From Xestospongia bergquistia (lineage: Eukaryota > Porifera > Demospongiae > Haplosclerida > Petrosiidae), in the NCBI GenBank assembly GCA_963965975.1, contig OZ014411.1, forward strand, positions 16,644,446 through 16,708,445: a DNA stretch of 64,000 nt, read 5' to 3'. The position numbers were made by a program, and so were the translations under genes. The notes below the pieces were generated by a model that had not been told where the DNA came from, ran no database searches, and was given only the letters and a program-made list of their open reading frames with translations. Below, one piece after another: positions 37,738 through 50,039 of the stretch (its first letter is position 1; every line of letters starts with the position of its first letter).

Positions 37738-40700
37738 TTAAAAGTAGTTACTACGAAACATTGTTTGTGTCCTTGTACGTTCAGTTGGTAAAGCCTGACT
37801 GAGACGAGCAATATAGTGAGCCAAAGTCACAAGTCTATGAAGTAGCATGCCAAACAACTGTATTAACAGTAATACACCATATACAACTAAGAATAATAAG
37901 CCAAGAGCCTCATTACCAAGTGCAAAATTAAAACCTTTCAATTGATCAAATGTGAAGAGAGTGAAAACAATAAGCCAGATAAGATTAATCAAAAGCATTG
38001 CTATCAGGGCATGATTGCGAAGGCTATTGAGATCATCACGTAATTCATCAACACGTGTCAAGCTATCAGGAGTAGGTTTAAGGACAGTTTCAATAGTATG
38101 TAACCAAAATTGCTCCTCATCATCATCAAGACAACCATCCACTTGATCATTAGTTAACGCCATTTCTGCCTCAGCAATTCTCTCTTCATCTACAAAAGAA
38201 TAACGTTATAAAAGTCTATAATGATTATTTTTTACCTTCATTTCTCAATTTTAACCTATGAAGTCCTTGTAGAAATCTCTTAATATGAGCTGTGGAATGT
38301 TCAATATCCTTTGTGTTCAACATTTAATTGCAATATACCTTTTTTAAAGACACCTATATCTTCTGTAAGTTCTTGTTCAGTTATGTGTACAAGATTTTCA
38401 ACATCTTCTGTTCCATGATAACCTGCTTTATGAAATTTTTCACAATATCCATCTTCTTCAGCATCCATTTTCAAATCAGTGATCCAACTTTCAATAGACT
38501 TCTACATAATAAATAGAAAATAAAATGTACATATTATATTGTATTTATATAATTATTACAGGTATTCCAATTTTAATTGATGTTTTAGGAAGTTTTTTGA
38601 TAGCCTTATCCAAGTGGCGAACATATCCTTGTGGTTCCACTCCAATATTAGTTAAGTCCTAAATGTATTTTTAATAATAAATTTTCCACCTATAATGGTA
38701 TAACATTTCACTCACTTTTGTAGTCATGCTTGACAGAAACCATTCTTCTGTGTAACCATCTCTTGCAAACAAATCATAAAATTGCTGTATTTACATAAAA
38801 ATATTAATAAATCAACTTCAAAATAGAGTAGTAATTATCAGCCAATTCACCTCACTATTGTTGTCCTTTAGCCAATTTCTTAACCACGGATATTCTCTAC
38901 AATTATCTAAAAAGGTCATTGTTTTAAGTAATATATGATTGAATTTACAAATGACTCACCATGCCATTGATAAACAGATTCTTCTAAAGGCTTTTGATGA
39001 GTGATTATTTCTGTTTGTACCTGTTCTTGAGTGCTTTCTGTATTTCCTTTGCTTCTGTTCAAAAGTTTTAAAATAAAACGTTTGGTAATTTTCCAAAGAA
39101 CAGAGAGTACACTTTGTGTCTTAACAGATTCTTCTCGCGTCCCCCAGCTCCTGCTGTTGAGATTAGCAGTGGAATATATTAAAAGTAAAAGATAGCCAGA
39201 AGGTAAACCCAAAAGATACCACAAGGAATGAACAATAGCAAAACTCTCAAAGAAATGCAGAACACCAGCTATAATAAAAACTAATCCAAACAGACTAATA
39301 TAAAATACATTATCAGTAACTGGTAGATCATAAAAGGATGTTGATACATTAGTTTGTCCTAGCACAACAATATCATTAACAGTGTCTCTAATAAGTACAG
39401 CAATCACAATGGCCATAATAATTGAAAACAAGAACGTCAGAAGTTTTGCAATATCTAGTTGTGTTTTTTGACTTGTAAAAACACAGATGACTCCATAAAT
39501 GACAGCTATTACAAAAAATGTCACAGTTAAATAAACACCATTCAAATTAAAGGCAGTTGATAAACCGTCAGCAACAATTAGGATAACAGTAGCTGGAGAT
39601 ATTATAGTTGAGATTATCACCAAAATTTGGTAAGCAATAAATAGCCAGCTAATTGTCTCATTTCTAGTTGTAATTTTAGTTGCTTTAGATATTAATAGCC
39701 ACAGATTAGCAATAGTTGATGGAATCCAACGACGACGTTGCTTGTAGTATTCATCAAATTCTACAGGACAGTATGTGTAATCATTAGAAATAGCACAGTA
39801 CTCCAATCGCCAACCCTTTTCAACAAGAAGTGTACACAACCACCTATCTTCACCCATATCCTTCATTAAGAACTCAATTGCATTTTTTACTTCACTAGAA
39901 TATGTACGTAAACAATCTTGAAGTGCTGAACAACGAAATATACTAAAACAACCTGGACAGCATAAAACAGAGCCTAAGATGTGTTCAGTGCTTTTCTGTA
40001 GCCAATGACCTACAGCATAGTCAAAGATTTGATACCAGTAAATAGGACCGCTGCCAAGTGGATGAGTACGTGAACATACAGCACCAACTTGTGGATCACG
40101 AGCTAACATATCTAATAAAACAATAGCTGACTCAGCTTTGAAGTCAATGTCAGCATCTGTAGAAAGTATAAAAGTATTGTTAAGATCAAATCCATTTGTC
40201 CTAGAGCGATGAAAAAGCACATAGTTCATGTACATGACTTGACTCCATCTTTTTTTATTCCGAACTTTCAAATTGTCCTTGAGATGAACAACAAATGGCA
40301 TACATCCTTGAAGTCTCCATGTAAAACGATAACCATAAGGTGTCTTCTGTCTTTCTGCATCTTTCAATTTCACATGCAGAGCTCTAGGTACTAAACTCAT
40401 AAGTTGTATTGCAAATGCTGAGAGCTCATCTTCACGGCAACCTCCATCAAAAAAGATATGAGACTCAAAATTGTCATGTATTACATTCATGTTGCTCTTG
40501 TAATACTTAGCAACACGATTAATAGAATACAACATTTGCTTCATCTCTGTAGGGTTCTCTCGAAACATTGTTGAACAAATGAAAATGTGACAGGGTTCAC
40601 GACCACCATCTATACTTACTTGTGCATAATTTGACACATTTCTATTGACAATCAAGTACTGCTCCAAGAAGATACTGTTATAGTAAGGCCTCACAAACAT

Positions 40701-43307
40701 GTTTGCATCAGTAGCAAGAATGGCATTCTTGGCTCTGAAAAGGTTGAAAGCTGATGCAAATTGTTGTCCAGCCCAAAGTAAGAAAGAGAAACCAAAAGCA
40801 AAAATATACCATTTTGATTCAATAGTGTCTTTCCAATTAAATGAAGTTGCATCTGATGCTTCAAATGGAAACAAGACAATGTTCTTTCCAAACCAATCTA
40901 CCGAGTAATTAGACAAAAAATAGACAGCTAATGTAACAGGTGTAGCAAGTAGTATTGGTAGCCCTAGTCCAAATACATGTAGAGTCATATAACAAGACAG
41001 CCATGACAAAAAATATGTCAAGAAACTAGTAACAACATGAACAGAGAAAACTGCTGTGTAGAAATTGTTCCAGTTGAAAGCTTGCATGATAGTGAGAGAT
41101 GTATCTGGTTTAATGACCCATGGATCAATCATTTCATTTGACTGCAATTTGTATGTATATCGAAAGATAATGTAACTAGCTATTGGATAAACAAGCAGAC
41201 GAACAGATGTTGTTATAAAACCTAAAATATCAATTGGAAAATGGGGATAAATTTGCAGTACACTACTCTACTATAGAATCTGGCACATTGTATAGAAGTA
41301 CTTATGTAGGGATGACCTGGATTGTCCAGATCCAATTAAATATATTAGACAAAAACAATAAATATCTATTCAAAATTATTCAAAATGTTTCATCTGTTTG
41401 CTGTCTTTCTTTTTCTATCAATCCTTCATTATGACTTTGTTATAAATCAAGACTAAGTTTTCTATAAGCATTAAAGGCACATATGGTAGATAGTTAGATT
41501 TGTTAATCTTTCTGCTTTTTCAGTTAATGTCATAACATTAACAGACTGGATACCAAACCTACAGTGGTAATATGCTCAACTTTTTTACACTTCATGATCA
41601 CCATGAGTGCTTCAAAACAAAGTTAATGCTACAATGAGCTACTCTTAGAGCTGCCATTTTTTATAAACAAGCAATTGTTAAGACAAATGCAAACAGTTAA
41701 TAATATATGCTTTGTAGATCTAAGAACATAGTCACCTACTTCTGGCGCGCAGTAAGCATAGACTATCTCCTGGTTTGATGTTAAGCTAAAAGAAGATTCC
41801 AGATCATAATTGTATGGTTTATAAGCAAGTGATTGTAAGTCTAGTTATGATCTATTGAATCAACAATCATTAAAAAAAATTATATTGTATTCTAGAGAAC
41901 CTTTTCGTTGTCCACAACTCATGAATGATACCACAATTCCAATCCCAACTTCCAGTTACTTTTACTTCATTTAATTATTCAACTAATAATATCTTCCTTC
42001 ATCATAATATGGAAGAACACTTTTTGTGAGCTGGTTGAACATCGAAAGTCATTGCCTTCCAGCATGTTACAACTTTCTATATTGGCCATCGAACGTTTGC
42101 GCCTGTCCTTTGCTGTACCTGTTAATTTGAATTCGCTGGCTCAATCTATAGGCTCGCGGATTTGATAAGTCATTATTCGTCAATGTTGGGTCTACTCACT
42201 AGTTATAAATAGTTATTTCTTTCTTCTCACATCACTTACTTGCTTTCCATCGGGCTGTTATAGATGTGCCATCCCTGTTTTGATGATCTCTTCTCATTTC
42301 ACTTTGCATAGACTTTAAATTTGGAAAGTAGGTTAGCTTTTGTATGAGGCTAGACCAAGTAAATGAGAGAATTAATAAGCATGGTATGGCTAGCACTGGT
42401 CCAAAAATTGTATTTAGTTTTGCGTTTTCATATGCCTTTATGAGAAATACTGTTGCACTAAGTAGTCCAAGTATTTGACATATAATAGCACATATTGAAA
42501 TAAAATTTACAAAGATGTGGTGACACTTTCCAAATTTAAGAACCATTTTATTGCTTCCAATTAAAGTGAACTTATTTTCTTGCCCATTAGACTTGAAATA
42601 ATAGTAGATGTAAATAATAGCTTGAATGATGGAATGTATGCTGACTACTCCACACATCAAAACAACAGACACTTCAGGAGGAAGAGTAATGAAGACATAA
42701 AACACAAGACATGATTCTGCCACTGCCTCCATGCCAGCATTAAATGCACCCTGTAGAGAAAAATTCTCACATTAGTTACATGAACATAACAGTAATGTAT
42801 AATGGTGTGCTAGTGAAAGTACATATCTTTACTTACTCCTAAAAGTGCAGACCACTTGGGCCAAGGATGACTTGAAGATTTCTTTAATAAGCCACTCAAT
42901 GTTACTCGTATCCATGCAATCAAATTGGGTATCATTACAATAAAGAACAGCATCCAGTAAAGGTTAGCAGCACGTGTAAGAGATTTGTCTGTATCATAAT
43001 CATCTGTAAACTGGTGGATACTGAAGTTGCTTAAGACGTGCAATTCTGTAATAATCTTGATTATGGTGAGCTTACTGAGAACTAGACAAGTGAGTACTCC
43101 ACCAAATATTATGAATTTAACAAACCATACAAGGGCTACAATAGTGCTTTTCTTGGACTGAAAGACTTGTTTATGTTGTTTTGATGATGAAATTTCATCA
43201 TCACTGGCTTCAATGCTGGACATAGAGATGATATCATATTCAGACGCTGCCATTGGGTTACTTTCGAACATCTCATATTGAATCTCTCCAAGATCACTGG
43301 TTGCCAT
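37738..43307 (-). CDS. CHS: Chitin synthase with two SAM domains
   Basis: A membrane GT2 enzyme that polymerises UDP-GlcNAc into chitin. Nine exons join to 1378 codons plus stop: 43307-42837, 42750-42240, 41221-38960, 38906-38851, 38784-38716, 38658-38560, 38501-38339, 38289-38236, 38189-37738. After an acidic N-terminus come several membrane segments (exons 1-3). The catalytic domain has STDADIDF (about residue 683), GEDRW (about 785) and QRRRW (about 822). More membrane segments follow, then the animal-type SWGTREE (about 1020). Exons 4-6 encode one SAM domain (WLRNWLKDN to LDKAIKKL) and exons 7-8 a second (SIESWITDL to FLQGLHRLKL). The last exon has two to three membrane helices. SAM-bearing chitin synthases are known from sponges, cnidarians and lophotrochozoans. 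All core motifs are intact. The start is the first ATG (MATSDLGEIQYE) in exon 1. Confidence 0.95.
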
Positions 43308-44735
43308 CTGTAATTTCAATTGTGGGAGAACACAACAGATAATGCAGACAATTGCTGTCTTTTTTATGTATGGACACACTATGAGTACATTTATAATTAA
43401 AGAATGGTCTATGTGTTCTGAAATAACATTTGCAAACACTATTACAAAATTAAATTGTTTGATTTAGCCTATATTTGGTCAATTGAGTGGAAAGGTAAAC
43501 ATTGTACAGTTTTCATTTTGATTATGTATACAATGCAAAAGTTTATAGTAAGACAATTCTAGATATTACGCAACATCCTTTGATAAAATGCACTGCTGAA
43601 CTGCTGAGCTAAACTGTGCAATTTTGCAATATAAAATGAAAACAGCATTTTTCCACATGTCACATACAGCATGACAAGATGTGGTATGATAATTTTAGAT
43701 AGTAAGTTAACTACGTATATATGCTATTCTATTTATATATGTAGGCCCAATACATAGCCTAACAAAGAATAAATTATTATAAAAAAAGATAATTACAATG
43801 TTCTTGCACCCATTGTCATGCCATTTATTCTATAATTAATAACTAGTTATATGATAGATAAATACACAGACTAGAAATTCCACAACTCAATGACGAAAAA
43901 CAGTGTCAATAATTGAGAAAAAAAATCACTCAATTTACATTAAAAATTAATTAGTTGTTTCAACTGATATATGATTACATACGTTGTATACAGAAAAGTG
44001 TTTTGATACAAAACATAACATATTACTGTTTTGATAACTAATGGTATTACAAAATTAATTGTTTATGGAGCTAATGGTTAGAAGTAATATTACCTTACTT
44101 AATGCTTAAAAAAATAACATGTTTGATACTAAAGTTCATGTACGCTCTTCAATCTACCATATTAATACTTTTGCTGCAATCCTTTACAAAAAACAGACAT
44201 TTCTATAAATATGATAGTAAACAGTATACATTAAATTTCCAGTGCATATATAGTATTAAAGTTTGCCTGTAACAAACGTTTAGATACAAAATGTAAACAT
44301 AATATCGTTTTTCTTACTAATGTATTATGAAATGGACTGTTTATGTAGGTAATTGTGTGGTTGCCCAATAGGTCACATTTTGGGATGATCAACCTGTATT
44401 GAAGTGGTCTTATGCACAATCATCCCACAGCCTTCTGGTCTAGTGTACAATTGTCCTATAGCCTTCTGGTCTATTGCAAAATCGTTCTATAGTCAAACAT
44501 CCTTATAACAAAAGCATCTTATATCAGTGTATCTCTAGTAACTATAGCTATACATTATGCATATAGACAAAGTAGTATCATCTATTCAAGAACAACAATA
44601 TTCATTATCCTACAGTAAAATAAACATTTGATGAAGTGATTGTTTCGAGATTAATCTGTGTATGTATATATATATTGCTATCCTCCAGATATAGTTATGA
44701 TACTATTAATCTCAAAGTCAGAATGTTTGGTCTTG
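43308..44735. other. 5' flank of chitin synthase and spacer
   Basis: It holds the putative promoter side of the chitin synthase. No conserved site, exon or RNA gene was recognised. A short open frame continues upstream of the start codon (to about 43439) but is probably chance. Confidence 0.45.
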
Positions 44736-47700
44736 CTTTAATCTATAATTATCTTTTTTTTTAATTTATGGTGCTGTACTTACGTGTAATGTGATTGTTC
44801 CTTTTTAATACAATAGGAGGTAAGTATGAGATAATGTAATATAATTTCTAATCTTATTCAATGAAATGTTGTCATTTGCTTTAATCTGTTATTTTCTATT
44901 TTCAGTTTTATTGTGCTGTAATTATGATTTATCTGATTATGAACTTTTTTATACAATAGAAGGTAAGTGTGAGATAATATAAAATAATTTTCTAATTTTA
45001 TTCAATGCATTTTTATCATTTGCTTTAATTCTATAATTATCTTTTTCTACATTTATGGTGCTATACTACAATGCTATTTGATTGTGTCCTTTTAATACAA
45101 TAGGATGTAAGTATGACATAATCTAACATAATTTCTAATGTTATTCAATGCATTGTTGTCCTTTTCTTTAATCTATTTTTTTCAAATTTATGGTGCTGTA
45201 ATTACATTTTATCTGGTTGTGTCCTTTTTAAAATATTAGGTGGTAAGTGTGAGATAATGTAATATAATTCTAATTTTATTCAATGTGTTGTTGTCATTTT
45301 CTTTAATCTATTATTTTCTTTTACCATTTTTATGGTACTGTATATAATTTCATTTTATCGGATTGTGTCCTTTTAAATACAATAGGATGTAAGTGTGAGA
45401 TAATGTAATATAATTTCTAACTTTATTTAATGCATTCTTATCATTTGTTTTAATTTCTTTTTTATGATGCTGGAATTACTTCTTATTGGATTATTATTAA
45501 TTTGTCACCTTACTGTGTCCAATTGAATATAATAGATAGTAAGTAGTAATATCATTTCTAATTTTATTCAATGCATTGTTGTCATTTTGTTTATTATATT
45601 ATATTCATTTCTACATTTGTGGTGCTATAATAACTTGTTATGTGAATGTGAATATAATAGTCGGTAAGTGTTATATAATGTAATATAATTTCTAATTTCA
45701 TTCAATGCATTGTTATCATTTTGTTTACACTAATATTTTTATTTCCACATTTGTTGCAATGTAATAACTTGTCATCTGAATGTTTCATTTACAAAATAAT
45801 ATAAAGTAAATATGAGATTATGCAATGTAATTTCTAATTTAATTCAATGCATTGTTGTCACTTCCTTTAATCTAATATTTCATGTTTTCAAAATTCATGA
45901 TAATTACGTGTTATCTGATTGCATCTTTTGTAATACTGTGAAATAATAATTTTGTGATAATTGTGAAATATTGCAATATAAAATCTAATTTTATTCAATG
46001 TATTGTTGTCATGTTCTTTAATCTTTTTTTTTTTTTAATTTATCATACTGTAATTACTTATCATCTGAATATGTCCTTTACAATATAATAGCTGGTAAGT
46101 GGGTTACAATTTATAATTCATTGTTATGATTTTGTGTACACTATTGTTAGAATTTTACTTTTGTAGTACTGTAATAACTTATCATCTGACTGTTTTATTT
46201 ACAAAATAATAAAAGCTTAATATGAGATTGTATAACATAATTTCTAAATTAATTCAATGCATTGTTATCATTTTCTTTAATCTATTATTTTCTATTTCCA
46301 AATTTATGTTGCTGTAATGACGTGTTATTGGATTGTGTATTATAATAGGGGGTAAGTGCAATATAATACAATGTAATTTCCAATTATATTTAATGTATTG
46401 TTATCATTTTATTTACTCTATTATATATGTTTCCACATTTTTGGTGCTGTAATAACTTACCATCTAACTGTTTTATTTACAAAATAATAGGAGGTAAATA
46501 CCATAATTTCTAATTTAATTCAATGCATTGTTGTCATTTTCTTTAATCGATTATTTTCTATTTCCAAATTTTTGTTTGCTGGAATGACGTGTTATTGGAT
46601 TGTGTCCCTTGTATTATGATAGGAGGTAAGTGCAATATAATGAAATGTAATTTATATTTAATGTATTGTTATCATTTTATTTACTCTATTATATATGTTT
46701 CCACATTTGTGGTGCTGTAATAACTTACGATCTGATTGTTTTATTTAAAAAATAATAGGAGGTAAATGTGAGATAATGTACCATAATTTCTAATTTAATT
46801 AAATGCATTGTTGTAATTTGCTTTAATTTATCATTTTCTTTTTGCAAAATAATGCTGTTGTAATTACTTGTTACCGGACTGTGTCCTTTTGTAATATAAT
46901 ATCAGGTTGGTGTGATATAATACAATATAATTTCCAAATTTTTTTGATGTATTATTATCATTTTATTTACTCTATTATAATTATTTGTTTTTGCATTTGT
47001 ATTAACTTATCATCTGACTGTTTCATTTATAAAATAATAGGAGGTAAATACTATACATAACCCTATACTTTAAAATTTTATTCAATGCATTATTGTCATT
47101 TGCTTTAATCTATTATTTTCTTTTTCCAAATTTGTGGTGCTGTAATTACATGTTACCTGATAGTGTACTATGTAATTTGTTAGTATGTAAGTGTGATATA
47201 ATGTAATATAATTTCTAATTTTATTCAATGCATTGTCAACATTTTGTTTATTGTATTGTATTTGTTTCCACATTTGTGGTGCTGTAATAACTCATCATCT
47301 GACTGTATCATTAACAAAATAATAGAAGGCAAATGTGAGATAATGTGATATAAATTTCTAATTTTATTCAATGTATTGTTGTCATTTTCTTTAATCTCTT
47401 ATTTTCTTTAACGAAATTTATGTTGGTGCAATTACGTGTTATCTGATTGCGTCCTTTGTAATGTATTAGTGTGTAAGTATGAGATAATATAATATAATTT
47501 CTAATTTTATTCAATACATTGTTGTTATTTTATTTAATCTATTATTTTTCCAAATTTATGGTGCTGTAATTACTTGTTATCGGATTGTGTCCTTTGTAAT
47601 ATAATAGGAGGTAAGTGTAAGATAATGTAATGTAATTTCTGATGTTAGTCAATGAATTGTTATCATTTTCTTTAATCTATTTTTTTTCAAAATTTACAGT

Positions 47701-48480
47701 GCTGTAATTACTTGTTATTGGATCATGTCTTTTGTAATATAATAGCAGGTAAGTGTGAGATAATGTAATATACTATTTAAATTTATTCAATGCGTACTTG
47801 TCATTTGCTTTAATCTATTATTTTCTTTTTTCCAAATTTCTGGTGTTGTAATTATGTCTTATCTGATTGTGTTCTTTTTAATATAATAGGTGGTAAGTGT
47901 GAAATAATGTAATATAATTTCTAATTATATTTAATGCATAGTTTTTGTTTTCTTTAATCTACATTTTTCTTTTTTCCAAATATATGGTCCTGTATTTACA
48001 TGTTATTGGATTTTGTTCTTTGTAATATAATAGGTGGTAAGTGTGAGATAATATAATATAATTTCTAATTTAATTCAATACATTGTTGTCATTTTCTTTA
48101 ATCTATTATTATTTCCTTTTCTAAATTTATGGTGCTGTATTTATATTTTATCTGATTGTTTCCTTTTTAATATAATAGGAGGTAAGTGTGAGATAATGTA
48201 ATATACTTTCTAATTTTATACAATACTTTGTTGTCATTTTCTCTAATCAATTATTTTCTTTTCCTATTGTAATTATATGTTCTCTAATTGTGTCATTTTG
48301 AATACAATAGGATGTAAGTGTGAGATAACGTAATATAATTTCAACTTAATTCAATGTATTGTTATAATTTTCTTTCAATTTTCTCATTTATTTTATTATT
48401 TCTGTGATCAAATTTTTGGTGCATAAATAACTTCTCATCTGATTGTGTCATTTACTATATTATAACCAGTAAGTGAGATA
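44736..48480 (+). repeat. Array 1: about 27 copies of a 140-bp repeat with acceptor-NNN-donor core
   Basis: The repeat reads roughly TTTAATCTATTATTTTC, TCCAAATTTATGGTGCTGTAA, TTACTTGTTATCTGATTGTG, TCCTTT, AATATAATAG, three bases, GTAAGTGTGAGATAATG, TTCTAATTTTATTCAATGCA, TTGTTGTCATT. About 22 of 27 copies keep AG, exactly three bases, then GT (or GC once). The triplet varies: GAG about 7 times, GAT 3, GTG 3, AAG 2, and single CAG, CTG, GGG, TCG, ATA, TAT and TGT. Examples are at 44815-44822, 44958-44965 and 45227-45240. Five copies (near 45800, 45930, 46205, 46895 and 48460) have lost the core. No protein-coding frame runs through it. Confidence 0.9.
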
Positions 48481-48788
48481 TAATAAAATAATTTTAATTT
48501 TAGTCAATGTATGATAATTGTGATAAAATGTATTATATATTGTCACATATATTCTGCCATTTTGGTAAAAAAAGCTCTTTGTTAATTTGTTTATATCTAT
48601 TAGAATAATAAACAAGTGCTTAAAATAATAGTGGTTAATGTGACTGATATTTTGTAATGTTATATATGTTTGTAATGTTACTAGTATAAAGATATAATAC
48701 ATATAAAACAATGTTACTATAGATAGAGTGCAGATGTTATGATGCATTTTGTTGGCTCATATTGATGGAGTTATTATTGTATATTTAG

Positions 48789-48888
48789 AGTAGATATACA
48801 TATACCAGTTATGTTAGCTGCAAAGAAAGGATACAAAGATGTTGTCATATTAACCAACAAAGGAGCTAAACTAGACTATGTTAACGAA
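48789..48888 (+). pseudogene. Ankyrin repeat exon 1, copy A (frame disturbed)
   Basis: Acceptor TATTTAG ends at 48788 and donor GAA|GTAAGT is at 48888/48889. In one frame it reads IPVMLAAKKGYKDVVILTNK then GAKLDYVNE, a clear ankyrin repeat. The exon is 100 nt, whereas its partner in copy B is 99 nt and phase 0 at both ends. A 4-nt gain near the start and a 3-nt loss later leave it one base out of phase. Ankyrin repeats bind proteins; partner unknown. Confidence 0.7.
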
Positions 48889-49680
48889 GTAAGTATTCAT
48901 GTACATAACATTTATTAAAACCTTTTAAAACCAGAGTTACTTTTTATATATATATATAGTGGCATAGCTTATCAAGTCATACATGAAGGTGTCGAGTACA
49001 ATTTAACTATAATGCATGTTAACACAATGGTTAGTGTAATGTTAAAACAAAACAGCATCAAAAGTACACAATGTCAGCAACAAACATTATTAAAATTGAC
49101 AATATTATATAGTCTATTGTCTTTTACTACTACTGATATGCGTGGACAGCAAACTTAGACTTATCAGGTAATTCTTAGAACTGATTTCTTCTCTATATTA
49201 AATATTGGCACTTGTTAGGACTTCTATAACTAATATAAAGTAAGTACAGTAATATACATTAGAAAGCCAGAAGTTATCAAACTGTAGTTTAGGCTAAGAA
49301 ATGTATAAGAACAAAGTAGTTTGAGTCCATAATGTTGACAGATGATAAACATTACACCAAATCCAACTTAAATTTGAACAAATACATTAAATGCTTGCAA
49401 CTGTGGTGACTGCACCACATTGGAAGCTGTGACATGTTTGTACTGTTATTATTGTGTGTTAGTGATATAATTTGACAGTTACTAGTTTGTTAGCATGGAC
49501 ATTATAATGATACAAGACTACTGTACCTGATATGAAGTAGTACATGTACTACAATTGTACTACATTAGCAATGAGATAGTAAACCAAAGCAGCTGTATGT
49601 TGACATAGTAATTTCATTTGTTAAAGTTTTGATATTGCTGTTTGATATTGTGGTTTATGGTTTGTTTCTTTGTATAATAG

Positions 49681-49779
49681 AGTGGATGGGCTGCCCTTCA
49701 TTATGCAAGTTATTATGGACATGCAGACATTGTTGAAGTATTTGTCAACCATCAAGCTGTTATCAATGTTGTTACTACA
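49681..49779 (+). CDS. Ankyrin repeat exon 2, copy A (partial gene)
   Basis: A 99-nt exon, phase 0 at both ends, between TATAATAG and ACA|GTAATT. It encodes exactly one 33-residue ankyrin unit: SGWAALHYASYYGHADIVEV then FVNHQAVINVVTT. The exon itself is intact. Other exons of the gene were not found, apart from the pair member upstream and copy B downstream. One repeat per phase-0 exon fits growth of the protein by exon duplication. Confidence 0.72.
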
Positions 49780-50039
49780 GTAATTCTGATCATTAGAATG
49801 AATGTGTTTACTCCTATCTTTAAGCTGTATGTTTGAACCAATTTTAACTAGACATAGCTTGTATATTATAATGATACAAAATTATAATGTTTATGTGCTA
49901 CAATTTTACTACATTATCAATGAGGTAGTAATGGACCAAACCTCTTGATACTCTTCTTAGCATAGTAAAACATAGCAAATATATATCCTAAATTTTTTTG
50001 CGTAACTTTTAACATGATTCAATACTATGTTGTTATTTG

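Noticed and set aside
40691..40908. Open frames on both strands over the chitin synthase
   Set aside because: Shadows of the long catalytic exon.
48460..48747. 95-codon minus-strand open frame, with a partial echo at 52668-52901
   Set aside because: Low-complexity Tyr/Ile/Thr composition, and the frame is not kept between the duplicated copies.
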